From the NCBI GenBank assembly GCA_034522495.1, contig JAXHLG010000002.1, positions 1,240,001 to 1,304,000 on the forward strand: a stretch of 64,000 nucleotides of DNA, written 5' to 3'. The notes under the pieces are model-generated. The model searched no databases. It was not told where the DNA came from and saw only the letters and a list, made by a program, of their open reading frames with translations. Position 1 is the first letter of the stretch. Every line of letters begins with the position of its first letter. This document shows positions 43,119-51,698 of the stretch, piece after piece. The position numbers and the translations under genes are program-made. Source of the DNA: JAXHLG01 sp034522495. Its GTDB lineage: Bacteria; Patescibacteriota; Minisyncoccia; Moranbacterales; DUUL01.

Positions 43119-44018
43119 TCATTTAAGTTCCTCTTGGTCTTCTTCCTCTTTTTCTGGTGATTCATTGTTCTGCAAAGAACCTTCCAATTCAGCGGCGGTC
43201 TCCTCCCCCTGTGTTTGCGGTGTTTGATTGTCTATATTTTCCTGTTGAGTTTCGCGCGTCATGCCGGTAACCGCGAAAAGATCCTGCTTTCCAAGACCTT
43301 CCAGATCGGGACTGAAGGTGTAAGGCGCTTCAATATGCTCGGAGTAATCAACCGCAAAATCAGTTTCTATTCCTTCTTTTGTTAGTTTCTGCCAAGTAAC
43401 GCCGTCAGGGAAAGAACCCATTACCGTTTTTTCGCCAGGGTAAGGCTGGTGGTAAACATTGAATTTAACACCGAGTTTAACCAAGTTGTCATTGTCTCCG
43501 CCAGAAAAGGATGCATTTTCAAGAGAAGCAAATCTGTTCATTTTTTCCAGCTTGTAAATAAACTTCCTTAATTGAAGATAATCTCCTGACACCGCTAACT
43601 GGAGACTGATCTTATTTAATCCGGCTTGAACATCGCCCCCCGCGCCGGCCTCATCTTTTTGTTTGGATTTTTTTTCTTGATTGCTGATCGGCTGGCTTTT
43701 AGAAATACTCAACCCGCCGAACAAAACACCCGAGGAGTCGACTATCTTGGAAATCTCCGCAATAAATTCAGGTTCTCTCTTTGTCTTGCTTACAGCATCC
43801 AAAATTACCGTTCTGTTAGCTTCATTCATACTTTTCAACTGCCCCAGCGCTTGCTTGGCTTGATTGCTTTTTTGATTCAAGTTGCTCACTTTTTCTTCCA
43901 CAGTTTCCAGCTCTTTTCTCTTTTGTTTATAAACCTCCCAATCCGGCTTGATAAAAACAATAAACAACGCCAAGGCGGCAACTATCGCAATCGGCAAAAA
44001 AAATACATTTGATTTCAT
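43119..44018 (-). CDS. Type IV pilus assembly protein PilO-like
   Basis: 299 residues. One membrane helix at the N-terminus (about 5-24) and a coiled coil (about 30-75) precede a PilO-type ferredoxin fold (SKSQPISNQ, ISLQLAVSGDYLQLRKFIYKLEKMNRFASLEN). An acidic Glu/Gln tail of about 45 residues ends it. With PilM and PilN it makes the inner alignment complex. The family is assigned by order and topology. Confidence 0.84.
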   Translation of the reverse strand: MKSNVFFLPIAIVAALALFIVFIKPDWEVYKQKRKELETVEEKVSNLNQKSNQAKQALGQLKSMNEANRTVILDAVSKTKREPEFIAEISKIVDSSGVLFGGLSISKSQPISNQEKKSKQKDEAGAGGDVQAGLNKISLQLAVSGDYLQLRKFIYKLEKMNRFASLENASFSGGDNDNLVKLGVKFNVYHQPYPGEKTVMGSFPDGVTWQKLTKEGIETDFAVDYSEHIEAPYTFSPDLEGLGKQDLFAVTGMTRETQQENIDNQTPQTQGEETAAELEGSLQNNESPEKEEEDQEELK

Positions 44019-44091
44019 AGTTTTTCTATAATTTTTATTTTATAATATTAAAATTTTTTGCTATTGGCTATTTAAAAGAATTTTTTATTCT

Positions 44092-44655
44092 TTAATTTGA
44101 TGTTTCTTTAGAATCCCCGCCTTCAGGAGATACGTCGAATTCAACACTAACAGCGGTCAAATTTTCCTGGTTCTGAACGCCGCTTACATTAACATTTTTT
44201 ATTGAATCGCTTTGATTAAAGGCTTCCAGTTGCGACGACGCATAATTCCTATCGGGAACAACAAAGCTTGCGCTACAGGTATAAATCCCTTCTTTCCCAT
44301 TTATACTAAGCGATTTAAAAACAGTATCCGCAAGAACAGCATCCGAGATTCTCAACAAATTTCTGGAATACTGATTAAAGCTACCGCCGGAAACTTCTTT
44401 TAGGTTTAACGTTCTTTTTTTGAAATCATATAAATCCGCATACTCTTCATTCATCATGCTCTTTTTGATTGCTTCCACTCTACTCTCAGCTTTTTTAATT
44501 TTCTCTTTCGCTTGGGAATCGAGAAAATACACTGCGCCGTAGGAAGCTAATGTTAAAAATAATATAATAGCTCCCAAAATAACAGAGAGAGACATTCCCT
44601 CTTTTCTATCTCTTTTTATCTCTTCTTTGCTTTTTAAATTAATATTTTTTTTCAT
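44092..44655 (-). CDS. Type IV pilus assembly protein PilN-like
   Basis: 187 residues. A cytoplasmic basic segment of about 22 residues, a single membrane helix (about 24-45), a coiled coil (about 50-85) and a small alpha/beta domain match PilN. A short conserved N-terminal motif that contacts PilM is not clearly visible. It lies between pilM and pilO-like genes with small gaps, which supports the call. Confidence 0.82.
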   Translation of the reverse strand: MKKNINLKSKEEIKRDRKEGMSLSVILGAIILFLTLASYGAVYFLDSQAKEKIKKAESRVEAIKKSMMNEEYADLYDFKKRTLNLKEVSGGSFNQYSRNLLRISDAVLADTVFKSLSINGKEGIYTCSASFVVPDRNYASSQLEAFNQSDSIKNVNVSGVQNQENLTAVSVEFDVSPEGGDSKETSN

Positions 44656-44751
44656 TTTTATTTTTTACATAATTAAACTTGGAACTTGCTTAAAACCTTT
44701 ATTTAAAAATATCATATTTTTTATATTAGCGCAAACACCAAAACAAAGATA

Positions 44752-45915
44752 CTAATTTTTCTTTGATTCAAAACCGGACAAAGCCAGCCCGACGGCTATA
44801 GAAAAATAAGGGCTCAAAGAATTTATTTTACCTTCCAATTCAGGCGGATATGAAACTTTTGACCACGGATTTCCGTAATAAACTTTCAAGTCCAGTTTTG
44901 AGTCCAAATATTTCTTAATTCCATTCATTTGGGATGTTCCTCCGGTTAATATTAAAGCGTCCACGCCTTCCTTTCCGTAAAAAAAAGTAAATTCGTTAAT
45001 GGCTTTTCTGACCTGATCAGCAATGGAGTCAAAAAAAGGTTTTACGATATTTTCCACCGCATCCGCAGATCCCATTTCCAGCCCTTTTTCAATCTTTAAC
45101 TTTTCAGCTTTGTCCTTGCTGACCCCTAGCGTTTGAGAGATCAACTCCGTCAACCTGTCGCCGGCTTTGTCAATATTCCTATTGAATATAAGATCTCCTT
45201 TGTAGGTTCCGATAATGTTAGCCACCTTGCCTCCTATGTCCAATATAATGTAACTGCCTTTTTTATCAGTCAGAGCCCTCTTTACAGAAAAGCAGTCAAT
45301 TTCCAATGATTCCACCTCGAAATCGTTTTTAGTGAAGACTGATTCAAAATTCTTACTAATCTCTTTCATCACAGACACCAAGAGAATCTTCTTAGTGCTT
45401 TTTCCGCTTGCTTCTTCCTGAATCGCGCTCAATTCGTCGTCCTTGTTTTTTTTCTCTTGAGAATCATCTTCATCGCTTATATTCTGCTCTCCCACCACTT
45501 GCCAATCATACACTACATCGCTTATTTTAACGGGAATATATTTAGGCGCCTCCAATTCTACTGCCTGTTCCAAGTATTCGGTTTTTTTGGCATCAATATC
45601 CAAAAGAGTTATCAAGGCCGAGGTCGAAGGCACGGCAGTGTTCACTTCCCTGTTTTTAATGCCAACATCGTCAAAAACCTTTTTCAAAACTTTTCCCGTA
45701 TATTCTCCTATGTCAGAAGAATTTTCCTTTAATGTGTCTTCGCTCACTCTGACCAAAGCATAATTTTTCAATAAGATTTTGCCGTCCTTTTTCTCCAGTT
45801 CCACTATTTTAAAGTTATTGCTCCCCACGTCCACACCAATCGAATAATTTTTCTCCTTGTGGAAGTAATTGCTAAATTCGCTAAAATAACTTTTTATTTT
45901 TGATTCTATATCCAC
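44752..45915 (-). CDS. pilM: Type IV pilus assembly protein PilM (actin-like)
   Basis: 387 residues, GTG start. The ASKHA fold motifs are SIGVDVGSNNFKIVEL near the N-terminus, SYIILDIGGKVANII in the middle and DALILTGGTSQMNGI near the end. It binds PilN on the cytoplasmic face. An insertion rich in Asp/Glu/Lys (about residues 150-170) is unusual. It is first in the pilM-N-O-B-RR-T-C transcript. Confidence 0.94.
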   Translation of the reverse strand: MDIESKIKSYFSEFSNYFHKEKNYSIGVDVGSNNFKIVELEKKDGKILLKNYALVRVSEDTLKENSSDIGEYTGKVLKKVFDDVGIKNREVNTAVPSTSALITLLDIDAKKTEYLEQAVELEAPKYIPVKISDVVYDWQVVGEQNISDEDDSQEKKNKDDELSAIQEEASGKSTKKILLVSVMKEISKNFESVFTKNDFEVESLEIDCFSVKRALTDKKGSYIILDIGGKVANIIGTYKGDLIFNRNIDKAGDRLTELISQTLGVSKDKAEKLKIEKGLEMGSADAVENIVKPFFDSIADQVRKAINEFTFFYGKEGVDALILTGGTSQMNGIKKYLDSKLDLKVYYGNPWSKVSYPPELEGKINSLSPYFSIAVGLALSGFESKKN

Positions 45916-46318
45916 TATTTGCCAATTAATTTTTATTTCGGTTTTGTTTGAATATTTTGACTTGAAAAAATATCAAATTCTGTTATTTTTAATAATATCA
46001 AAAATAAATGCCAGGTCAATACTTTGTTGTTATTTGCAGAAAGCATAATGCTTAGACTGAAATTTTTGTTCTTTTTTGCCGATTATTTTATTGTTGTTTT
46101 CAAGAGGTAAATTGATTGTAACATATAATAATAATTTGGCAAATACATCTTTAACGCATCGACACCACGCGGTTCAGCGTTTCTTTACATGCTTCTTTTT
46201 TTGCCGGCCCGTCTTTGTTTAAAGCAACTCCTGATTTCCGTGAAAGTTGTTTAAAAAATTTGCGTAGCCATATAATAGCGGCCTGTAGTTCGATTAAAAA
46301 ATCAACTCCCTGAATTAT
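45916..46318. other. Divergent intergenic region pilM/clpC, left part
   Basis: About 400 bp, AT-rich, no gene. It should hold the pilM promoter on the minus strand. I could not pick a convincing -35/-10 pair. Confidence 0.45.
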
Positions 46319-46520
46319 TAGGAATTACGCGCTTGCCTCTTTATTGCCTAAAGAAAAGAGAGCAAAGCAAGGTTTGGTTTTTGCATTCGATCGAAAAAAG
46401 ATTTTAGAAGCTAATTGTTTTTCTTTCAAGCGTATCTTCACAAGATGGAAAGGAATGTGCGCATAAAACCAAGCCTTGCTTTGCTCTCGGCATTGCCGGA
46501 GAGTAATCGCGTAATTCCTA
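46319..46520. mobile_element. Mobile element B, copy 5, directly upstream of clpC
   Basis: 202 bp with intact TAGGAATTACGCG ends, in the opposite orientation to B1. The flanks are ATTAT on the left and ATAAT on the right, one mismatch in a 5-bp duplication. Its right end is 34 bp before the clpC ATG. Confidence 0.88.
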
Positions 46521-46554
46521 ATAATAGTTAATTTTAGAATTAAATTTAAACTCA

Positions 46555-49008
46555 ATGGAACCCCAGATAACCAAAAGATTAACCAGAAACGCTAAGGAGG
46601 CTTTGGAAAAATCCAAAAAGCTTGGAGGAAGCTCGGATATAAAGAAAATCAACGCGCTTTTCCTGCTGAAATCCCTATCTTCTCAAAAAGGAAGCCTCGG
46701 CAAAGTGATTCTGCAGAACATGAAGCCCAGTGGAAAAAACCTTCTGACCAAGCAGGAAATTAACAAAAGAAACACCAGAATCACAGCCTACGACGTCCTG
46801 ATCAAGGCTTACCAAGTAGCCAACTTGAGCCAAACCCCCTTTGTCGGAACCGAGCATCTTTTTCATGCTTTGCTGTCCCTGTTGGCGCAAAAAGAAAAGA
46901 CGCTGTTCAACAAATATTTCAAAAAAGGCTTTTCCAATCTCCCCGGCTCCGGAAAAACAAACGGGGAAAATCACGGACACCAATTCAACTCGCCTGACTT
47001 TATGGGAGAGATGAACAGCTTGATTGAAAATTTCTTCTCCTCCGGCGGCGACAAGCAGAAAAGATCCTACTTGGCCGACTTCGGAACCGACTTCAATGAG
47101 CAAGCCAAGAAACAAGACAATATCCTGGTCGGCAGAGAAACCGAACTGGAAAGAATTTCCAATATATTGGGGAGAAAAAACAAGAACAACCCAGTGCTTA
47201 TCGGCGAACCGGGAGTAGGAAAAACAGCCATCATTGAAGGCTTGGCCCAAAAAATAAACGAGGGAACCGCTCCTTTTTATTTGAGCAATAAAAAGATCAT
47301 TGCTCTGGACTTGGGCTTGCTGGTGGCGGGAACCAATTTTAGGGGTGAATTCGAAGCTCGCCTTAAAGAAGTAGTAAAAGAAGCCAAAGAAAATCCGGAT
47401 GTAATTCTCTTTATCGATGAATTGCACAACTTGGTGGGGGCGGGCAACGCCGTGGGCGGAATGGACGCGGCCAACATCTTGAAGCCGGCTCTTTCCCGAG
47501 GCGAAATTCAGGTTATCGGAGCCACCACCACGGATGAATACAGAAAAAACATCGAGAAAGACGCGGCTCTGGAAAGAAGGTTTCAGTCCATTTATATCGA
47601 CGAACCCGACCAGAAAAAAACCGCCCGGATACTGCAAGGAATCAAACCGCTGTATGAAAAATACCACAACATTAAAATTAGCAATAAAGTTGTATCTCTG
47701 GCTCCTCAAATGGCGGCCAGGTATTTCAGCGATAAATTCCTGCCCGACAGCGCTATTGATTTGATCGATGAAAGCGCGGCCAAAAAAAGAACTTCATCCA
47801 AAAACATCGACTTATACCGCCGACTGTCCCGAAAAGAGGAGGAGCTCAAAAATATTACCCATAGCAAGGAAAACCTGGTAATGGCCGACAGATACGAAGA
47901 AGCTATCCGATTGAGAGACGAGGAAAGAAAGGCTCAGGACGAGATAGACGAACTGAAGAAAAGGCTGCGTCAAATGGAAAAGAAAAATCCCATCAAGCTG
48001 GAAGCCGACGACGTTAGGGAAGTTGTCTCAATACATTCGGGTATTCCAGTTTCTTTGATTAAAGAAAAAGATTCCGACACCCCCGCCCAAGTCAAGAAAA
48101 AGCTGCAAAAAAAATTAGTAGGCCAAAAAGAGATAGTGGAAAAAATTCACCAAACCTTGCTGAGGAGATCCAGCGGAGTTACCCACCCGGAAAAACCGTT
48201 CGGTTCGTTTTTGTTCATCGGTTCCTCTGGAGTGGGTAAAACTATGACCGCCAAGCTTCTTTCGGAAGCCTTGTCTTCGGCCAGCAAGGGAAACTTGATC
48301 CAAATCAACATGAGCGAATTCATGGAGCGCCACTCCGTCTCCAGGCTTTTGGGCGCGCCAGCCGGCTATGTCGGATACGAAGAAAGCGGTGAGCTGACGG
48401 AAAAAATCAGAAGGAACCCCTATAGCGTAGTCCTTTTTGACGAAATAGAAAAAGCAGATAAAAATGTTCTCAATATTCTGCTCCAGATTTTGGACGAAGG
48501 AGAAATCACCGATTCCAAAGGAAGAAAGGTCAGCTTTAGAAATGCCGTTATCGTCTTGACTTCCAATATCGGCACTAACGAATTGAACAAATTCTCCAAA
48601 ATAGGCTTTGGCGAAAGCAAAGAGAAATCCCTTCAAAATAAAGAGCAAATCGAGCAGGAAATAATCGCCAAATTAAAGGAAGAGCTGCCTTTGGAATTTA
48701 TCAACAGACTGGACAGCATCTTGATATTCAATTACTTGACCAAAGAAGATATCGGAAAAATTGTCAAAAAAGAACTGAGCGGCTTGAGCCAAAGATTGAA
48801 AGAAAAAAGGATTGAACTCGCCATAGATAATTCGGTAATTGAGGATTTAGCCAAAAAAAGCTATGACTCCCAGCAGGGAGCCAGGCTGGTCAAGAAACAG
48901 ATCGAGGAGCTGATCGAGCCGGTCTTGGCTGAGAAAATAGCGTCTTCAGCTCCCCGGAAAATCAATTTAAGAAAAAGCAACCAAAAAATTGTCGCTACAA
49001 GCAGATAA
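46555..49008 (+). CDS. clpC: ClpC-type AAA+ unfoldase
   Basis: 817 residues. The N-domain (about 1-150), D1 with GEPGVGKTAIIEGL and LFIDELHNLVGAG, a UVR segment (RYEEAIRLRDEERKAQDEI), and D2 with GSSGVGKTMTAKLL are in order. Its KIGFGES loop resembles the ClpP-binding IGF loop, so it should feed ClpP, which is not in the window. There is a Glu/Lys-rich coiled coil but no ClpB-type long middle domain. comF overlaps its 3' end. Confidence 0.93.
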   Translation: MEPQITKRLTRNAKEALEKSKKLGGSSDIKKINALFLLKSLSSQKGSLGKVILQNMKPSGKNLLTKQEINKRNTRITAYDVLIKAYQVANLSQTPFVGTEHLFHALLSLLAQKEKTLFNKYFKKGFSNLPGSGKTNGENHGHQFNSPDFMGEMNSLIENFFSSGGDKQKRSYLADFGTDFNEQAKKQDNILVGRETELERISNILGRKNKNNPVLIGEPGVGKTAIIEGLAQKINEGTAPFYLSNKKIIALDLGLLVAGTNFRGEFEARLKEVVKEAKENPDVILFIDELHNLVGAGNAVGGMDAANILKPALSRGEIQVIGATTTDEYRKNIEKDAALERRFQSIYIDEPDQKKTARILQGIKPLYEKYHNIKISNKVVSLAPQMAARYFSDKFLPDSAIDLIDESAAKKRTSSKNIDLYRRLSRKEEELKNITHSKENLVMADRYEEAIRLRDEERKAQDEIDELKKRLRQMEKKNPIKLEADDVREVVSIHSGIPVSLIKEKDSDTPAQVKKKLQKKLVGQKEIVEKIHQTLLRRSSGVTHPEKPFGSFLFIGSSGVGKTMTAKLLSEALSSASKGNLIQINMSEFMERHSVSRLLGAPAGYVGYEESGELTEKIRRNPYSVVLFDEIEKADKNVLNILLQILDEGEITDSKGRKVSFRNAVIVLTSNIGTNELNKFSKIGFGESKEKSLQNKEQIEQEIIAKLKEELPLEFINRLDSILIFNYLTKEDIGKIVKKELSGLSQRLKEKRIELAIDNSVIEDLAKKSYDSQQGARLVKKQIEELIEPVLAEKIASSAPRKINLRKSNQKIVATSR

Positions 49009-49750
49009 AAAAATTACTTCCAAAGAGGCTGTAAAAACAATAGAGCAATATTTGCTGGATTTAGTGTTTCCCAAGCAATGTGGCTTATGCAAAAAAGAGG
49101 GGCTGTTCCTGTGCAAAGAATGCCTGGGAAGCATAGATATTAAAAAGCTTCAAAACTGCCCGATTTGCGAGTCTTCCGTCACGGAAACCGGCCGGGTGTG
49201 CAGGTCTTGCAGGCGGTTTCATCCGCCTTTGGAGAAACTGCTGATTTCAGCCGACTACAAAGACGCTCTGGTTAAGAAACTTATCCATCAGTTTAAATAC
49301 AAGTTTGCCGCCGAATTGGACGCTCCGCTTGCCCGAATAATGATCAAGGCTTCTTTCCGGCACGAATTAGAGTTGCCGGATTTGATTATTCCGGTTCCCT
49401 TGCACTCGCTCCGGCTGCGATTCCGAGGCTTCAATCAGTCCGAGCTGCTGGCCATCCAGTTGGCCCGAAATCTGGTTCCGGGATACGAAGTAGAAGTTAA
49501 TAATTCTATTTTGAAAAAAGTGAAAAACACCGCTCCTCAAGCCGGCATGAAAGACAAAGAAAAAAGAGAAGGTAACATCAGCCAAGCTTTTGAAGCGAAT
49601 TTGACCGTCCAATCCCTGATAAAAAACAAACGGATTCTCTTAGTCGACGACGTATGCACCACCGGCAGCACATTATTTGAATGCGCCAAAACCCTTTCCC
49701 CCTTGAAACCGAAATCGATTTCAGCTATAGTAATAGCCAGGCAAGGATAG
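48989..49750 (+). CDS. ComF-family phosphoribosyltransferase-like protein
   Basis: 253 residues from TTG 48989, overlapping the last 20 bp of clpC. The zinc-finger cysteines are CGLCKKEGLFLCKEC and CPICESS, CRSCRR. The PRTase core contains IIPVPLHSLRLRFRGFNQSELLA and the PRPP motif LLVDDVCTTGSTL. ComF acts with ComEC/ComFA in natural competence. The TTG start and overlap suggest translation coupled to clpC; a later start is possible. Confidence 0.9.
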   Translation: MSLQADKKITSKEAVKTIEQYLLDLVFPKQCGLCKKEGLFLCKECLGSIDIKKLQNCPICESSVTETGRVCRSCRRFHPPLEKLLISADYKDALVKKLIHQFKYKFAAELDAPLARIMIKASFRHELELPDLIIPVPLHSLRLRFRGFNQSELLAIQLARNLVPGYEVEVNNSILKKVKNTAPQAGMKDKEKREGNISQAFEANLTVQSLIKNKRILLVDDVCTTGSTLFECAKTLSPLKPKSISAIVIARQG

Positions 49751-49933
49751 GATTCATTGTTTTATCGCCAAATTGCTCCATTGTTTAAAAAGTACCTTGA
49801 AAACACATTTAAAGTTTATTTTGAAATTTTTCTTTTTGAATTTCAGTTTTTCCCGCCTGCTTAATGTTCTTAATTGTCAACAGGACCCCGCTTTGCGGTG
49901 GGAGTTTTAAGCTTTGAGTTTTGATTTTGAAAA

Positions 49934-50023
<90 letters not shown>

Positions 50024-50034
50024 TTCGCCACGCC

Positions 50035-50062
50035 GAAGCCCGCCAGGGCGAAGGCGGGCTTC
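50035..50062. repeat. GC-rich hairpin after tRNA-Ser
   Basis: A perfect 10-bp stem, GAAGCCCGCC with GGCGGGCTTC, around an 8-base loop. There is no T-tract after it. It could help fold or end the tRNA transcript. Very GC-rich against the AT-rich surroundings. Confidence 0.65.
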
Positions 50063-50073
50063 GCCTCAGCTAC

Positions 50074-50150
50074 GGCGTGACGCGGTCCGCCTGGTCGGCG
50101 TGACGCGGTCCGCCTGGTCGGCGTGACGCGGTCCGCCTGGTCGGCGTGGC
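50074..50150. repeat. 23-bp tandem repeat, three full units
   Basis: Three identical 23-bp units (50074-50096, 50097-50119, 50120-50142) and a partial fourth. Each unit contains GGCGTGACGCGGTCCGCC. GC-rich, with no spacers, so not a CRISPR. Confidence 0.9.
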
Positions 50151-50182
50151 AAGAAAGTAAGATATATTTAAAAAAGTTAATT

Positions 50183-50419
50183 ATGCACTACGTTTACAGT
50201 CTCAAATGCAGAGATGGTTATTATATTGGTTGTACTGATAATTTAATAGAAAGATTAGAGAGACACAAAAGAGGTTACGTTAAAGCAACAAAACATAATC
50301 CTCCCCTTGAGCTGAAATTTTATTTTGCTATAAAAGAGAAAAATAAAGCCTTCAACTTTGAGAGATATCTAAAAACCGCATCGGGGAGAGCTTTTATTAA
50401 AAAACACTTCCAATTATAA
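50183..50419 (+). CDS. GIY-YIG domain protein
   Basis: 78 residues from ATG 50183. The catalytic signature YVYSLKCRDGYYIGCTDNL is at the N-terminus, followed by the Arg-helix RLERHKRG and the Glu-containing FNFERYLKTASGR. This is the small UPF0213/YhbQ-type single-domain form. Nuclease activity is possible. A GC-rich tandem repeat and tRNA-Ser directly precede it, which hints at acquisition as a small module. Confidence 0.9.
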   Translation: MHYVYSLKCRDGYYIGCTDNLIERLERHKRGYVKATKHNPPLELKFYFAIKEKNKAFNFERYLKTASGRAFIKKHFQL

Positions 50420-50449
50420 TTCCAATAAAAACTAATGCCGGCTGCTCCC

Positions 50450-51163
50450 TCAACCCTTCTTCCCCGCCACATAAATATTCCTTTTTTTGTTCCTTTTGTC
50501 AAAGCTGTAGCCGCTCTCCAAGATTTCAAAGCCGTTTTTCCTGCACAGATTCTCCAGTTCTCTTTTGGTCCACCAATGGCAAAACCTCCAGTGGGTCTTC
50601 ATTTCTCCCCCTTCATGATAACTGAAAGGAATCCGGCCGGTTTTGGAAAAACCGCCTTGAATCAACTTTCTGGGAAAGCTTTTCAACAAATATTTCACTC
50701 TCTTCCAATCCCATAAACGCCAAGAAGTTATCACCAGCACTCCGCCGGGCTTTAAAACCCGGGATATTTCTTTTAGAGCGCTTTCTGCCATCTTCGGCGT
50801 TAAGTGATGAAAAACAGCCACAGAAACCGCAACATCAAAACTATTATCGGGAAAAGGCAGCTTCTCTTCGCTTTCAATCAATACAAACTTTTCTTTTGCA
50901 TAATGAGCCCTGGCCAGATCGATCAAAGACTCGGAAACATCTGCTCCGGTATAGTTTGTTTTCAAATTATTCCCGTAAATTAACTCCAAAAGCCTTCCAT
51001 TGCCGCAGCCGAAATCAAGCAGCTTGCTTCCCGGCTGAATATACTTATCAATAAAATCCAGCTCCCTCCACCAATTTTTTCTGGTCTGGGAAAATTTATG
51101 AGAAACCGTGTCATAAAATCCGGTTACTTCTTTTCTTATTTTGTCTTGTTGATTCTTTGGCAT
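50450..51163 (-). CDS. Trm9-like SAM-dependent methyltransferase
   Basis: 237 residues. A Rossmann methyltransferase: motif I LLDFGCGNGR (48-57), an acidic motif II (GADVSESLID), FDVAVSVAVFHHL and VLKPGGVLVITSW. The N-terminal GFYDTVSHKFSQTR (15-28) resembles the corresponding part of eukaryotic Trm9/ALKBH8-type tRNA methyltransferases. These complete mcm5U at the wobble base. It is divergent from the elp3 gene 535 bp away. The general MTase call is firm; the Trm9 relation is motif-based. Confidence 0.8.
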   Translation of the reverse strand: MPKNQQDKIRKEVTGFYDTVSHKFSQTRKNWWRELDFIDKYIQPGSKLLDFGCGNGRLLELIYGNNLKTNYTGADVSESLIDLARAHYAKEKFVLIESEEKLPFPDNSFDVAVSVAVFHHLTPKMAESALKEISRVLKPGGVLVITSWRLWDWKRVKYLLKSFPRKLIQGGFSKTGRIPFSYHEGGEMKTHWRFCHWWTKRELENLCRKNGFEILESGYSFDKRNKKRNIYVAGKKG

Positions 51164-51173
51164 TGATTTTTAT

Positions 51174-51340
51174 GGGACTGTTTCCAAACACCATTTCGTT
51201 ACGAAATTTCTAATTTTTTAGATAAATTTTTCAAACAATTTTTGTCCCGCTGTGCGGGACAGAGCTAAGGCAAAAAAATTTTTGGAAAATTTAGCAAAAA
51301 AGGTGGAATTGCAGTAGGAATGGGGTTTGGAAACAGTCCC
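51174..51340. mobile_element. Mobile element C, copy 2
   Basis: 167 bp from GGGACTGTTTCCAA to TTGGAAACAGTCCC, flanked by the 5-bp duplication TTTAT (51169-51173 and 51341-51345). It is inverted relative to C1 and carries an extra internal GTCCCGC/GCGGGAC hairpin. It starts 11 bp upstream of the methyltransferase start codon. Confidence 0.92.
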
Positions 51341-51353
51341 TTTATAGATTGTA

Positions 51354-51388
51354 TTATGAAGCAATTATCAAGTATAATGTATCATGCT
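51354..51388. repeat. Repeat E core fragment
   Basis: ATTATGAAGCAATTATCAAG followed by TATCATGC, a variant of the core of repeat E, next to element C2. Confidence 0.5.
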
Positions 51389-51465
51389 TTCATTGTAAAA
51401 TTACTATAAGGATTAGTCTTTGGGTTTATTAAGATTCTATTTTCGAAAAATGTTTCTCTTTCTGA

Positions 51466-51667
51466 TAGGAATTACGCGATTACTTCCTGGCAATGCCGAG
51501 AGCAAAGCAAGGCTTGGTTTTATGCGCACTTGCCTTTCAGGCTTGTTAAGATATTTTTAATAGAAAACCCTTTTTGCTTCTAAAATATTTTTTCGATCGA
51601 ATGCAAAAACCAAGCCTTGCTTTGCTCTCTTTTTTTAGGCAATGAAGAGGCAAGCGCGTAATTCCTA
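51466..51667. mobile_element. Mobile element B, copy 6, directly upstream of elp3
   Basis: 202 bp with both 13-bp ends and flanks TCTGA and TCTAA (4 of 5 identical). Its right end is 31 bp before the elp3 ATG. B5 ends 34 bp before clpC, in the opposite orientation. Confidence 0.9.
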
Positions 51668-51698
51668 TCTAAAATAATTTTCGATTACAGTCACCATT

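Noticed and set aside
45916..46554. Replication origin at the strand switch
   Set aside because: There is no dnaA gene, no recognisable DnaA-box cluster and no gyrB or dnaN beside it; the switch is better explained by divergent genes and element B5.
46325..46555. Open frame on the minus strand inside element B5
   Set aside because: It lies within the mobile element and across its hairpin arms. The similar frame at 53433-53693 shares only the repeat-derived part, so both are by-products of the repeat.
50074..50150. Possible CRISPR array
   Set aside because: The repeats are directly adjacent with no spacers and there are no cas genes nearby; it is a plain tandem repeat.
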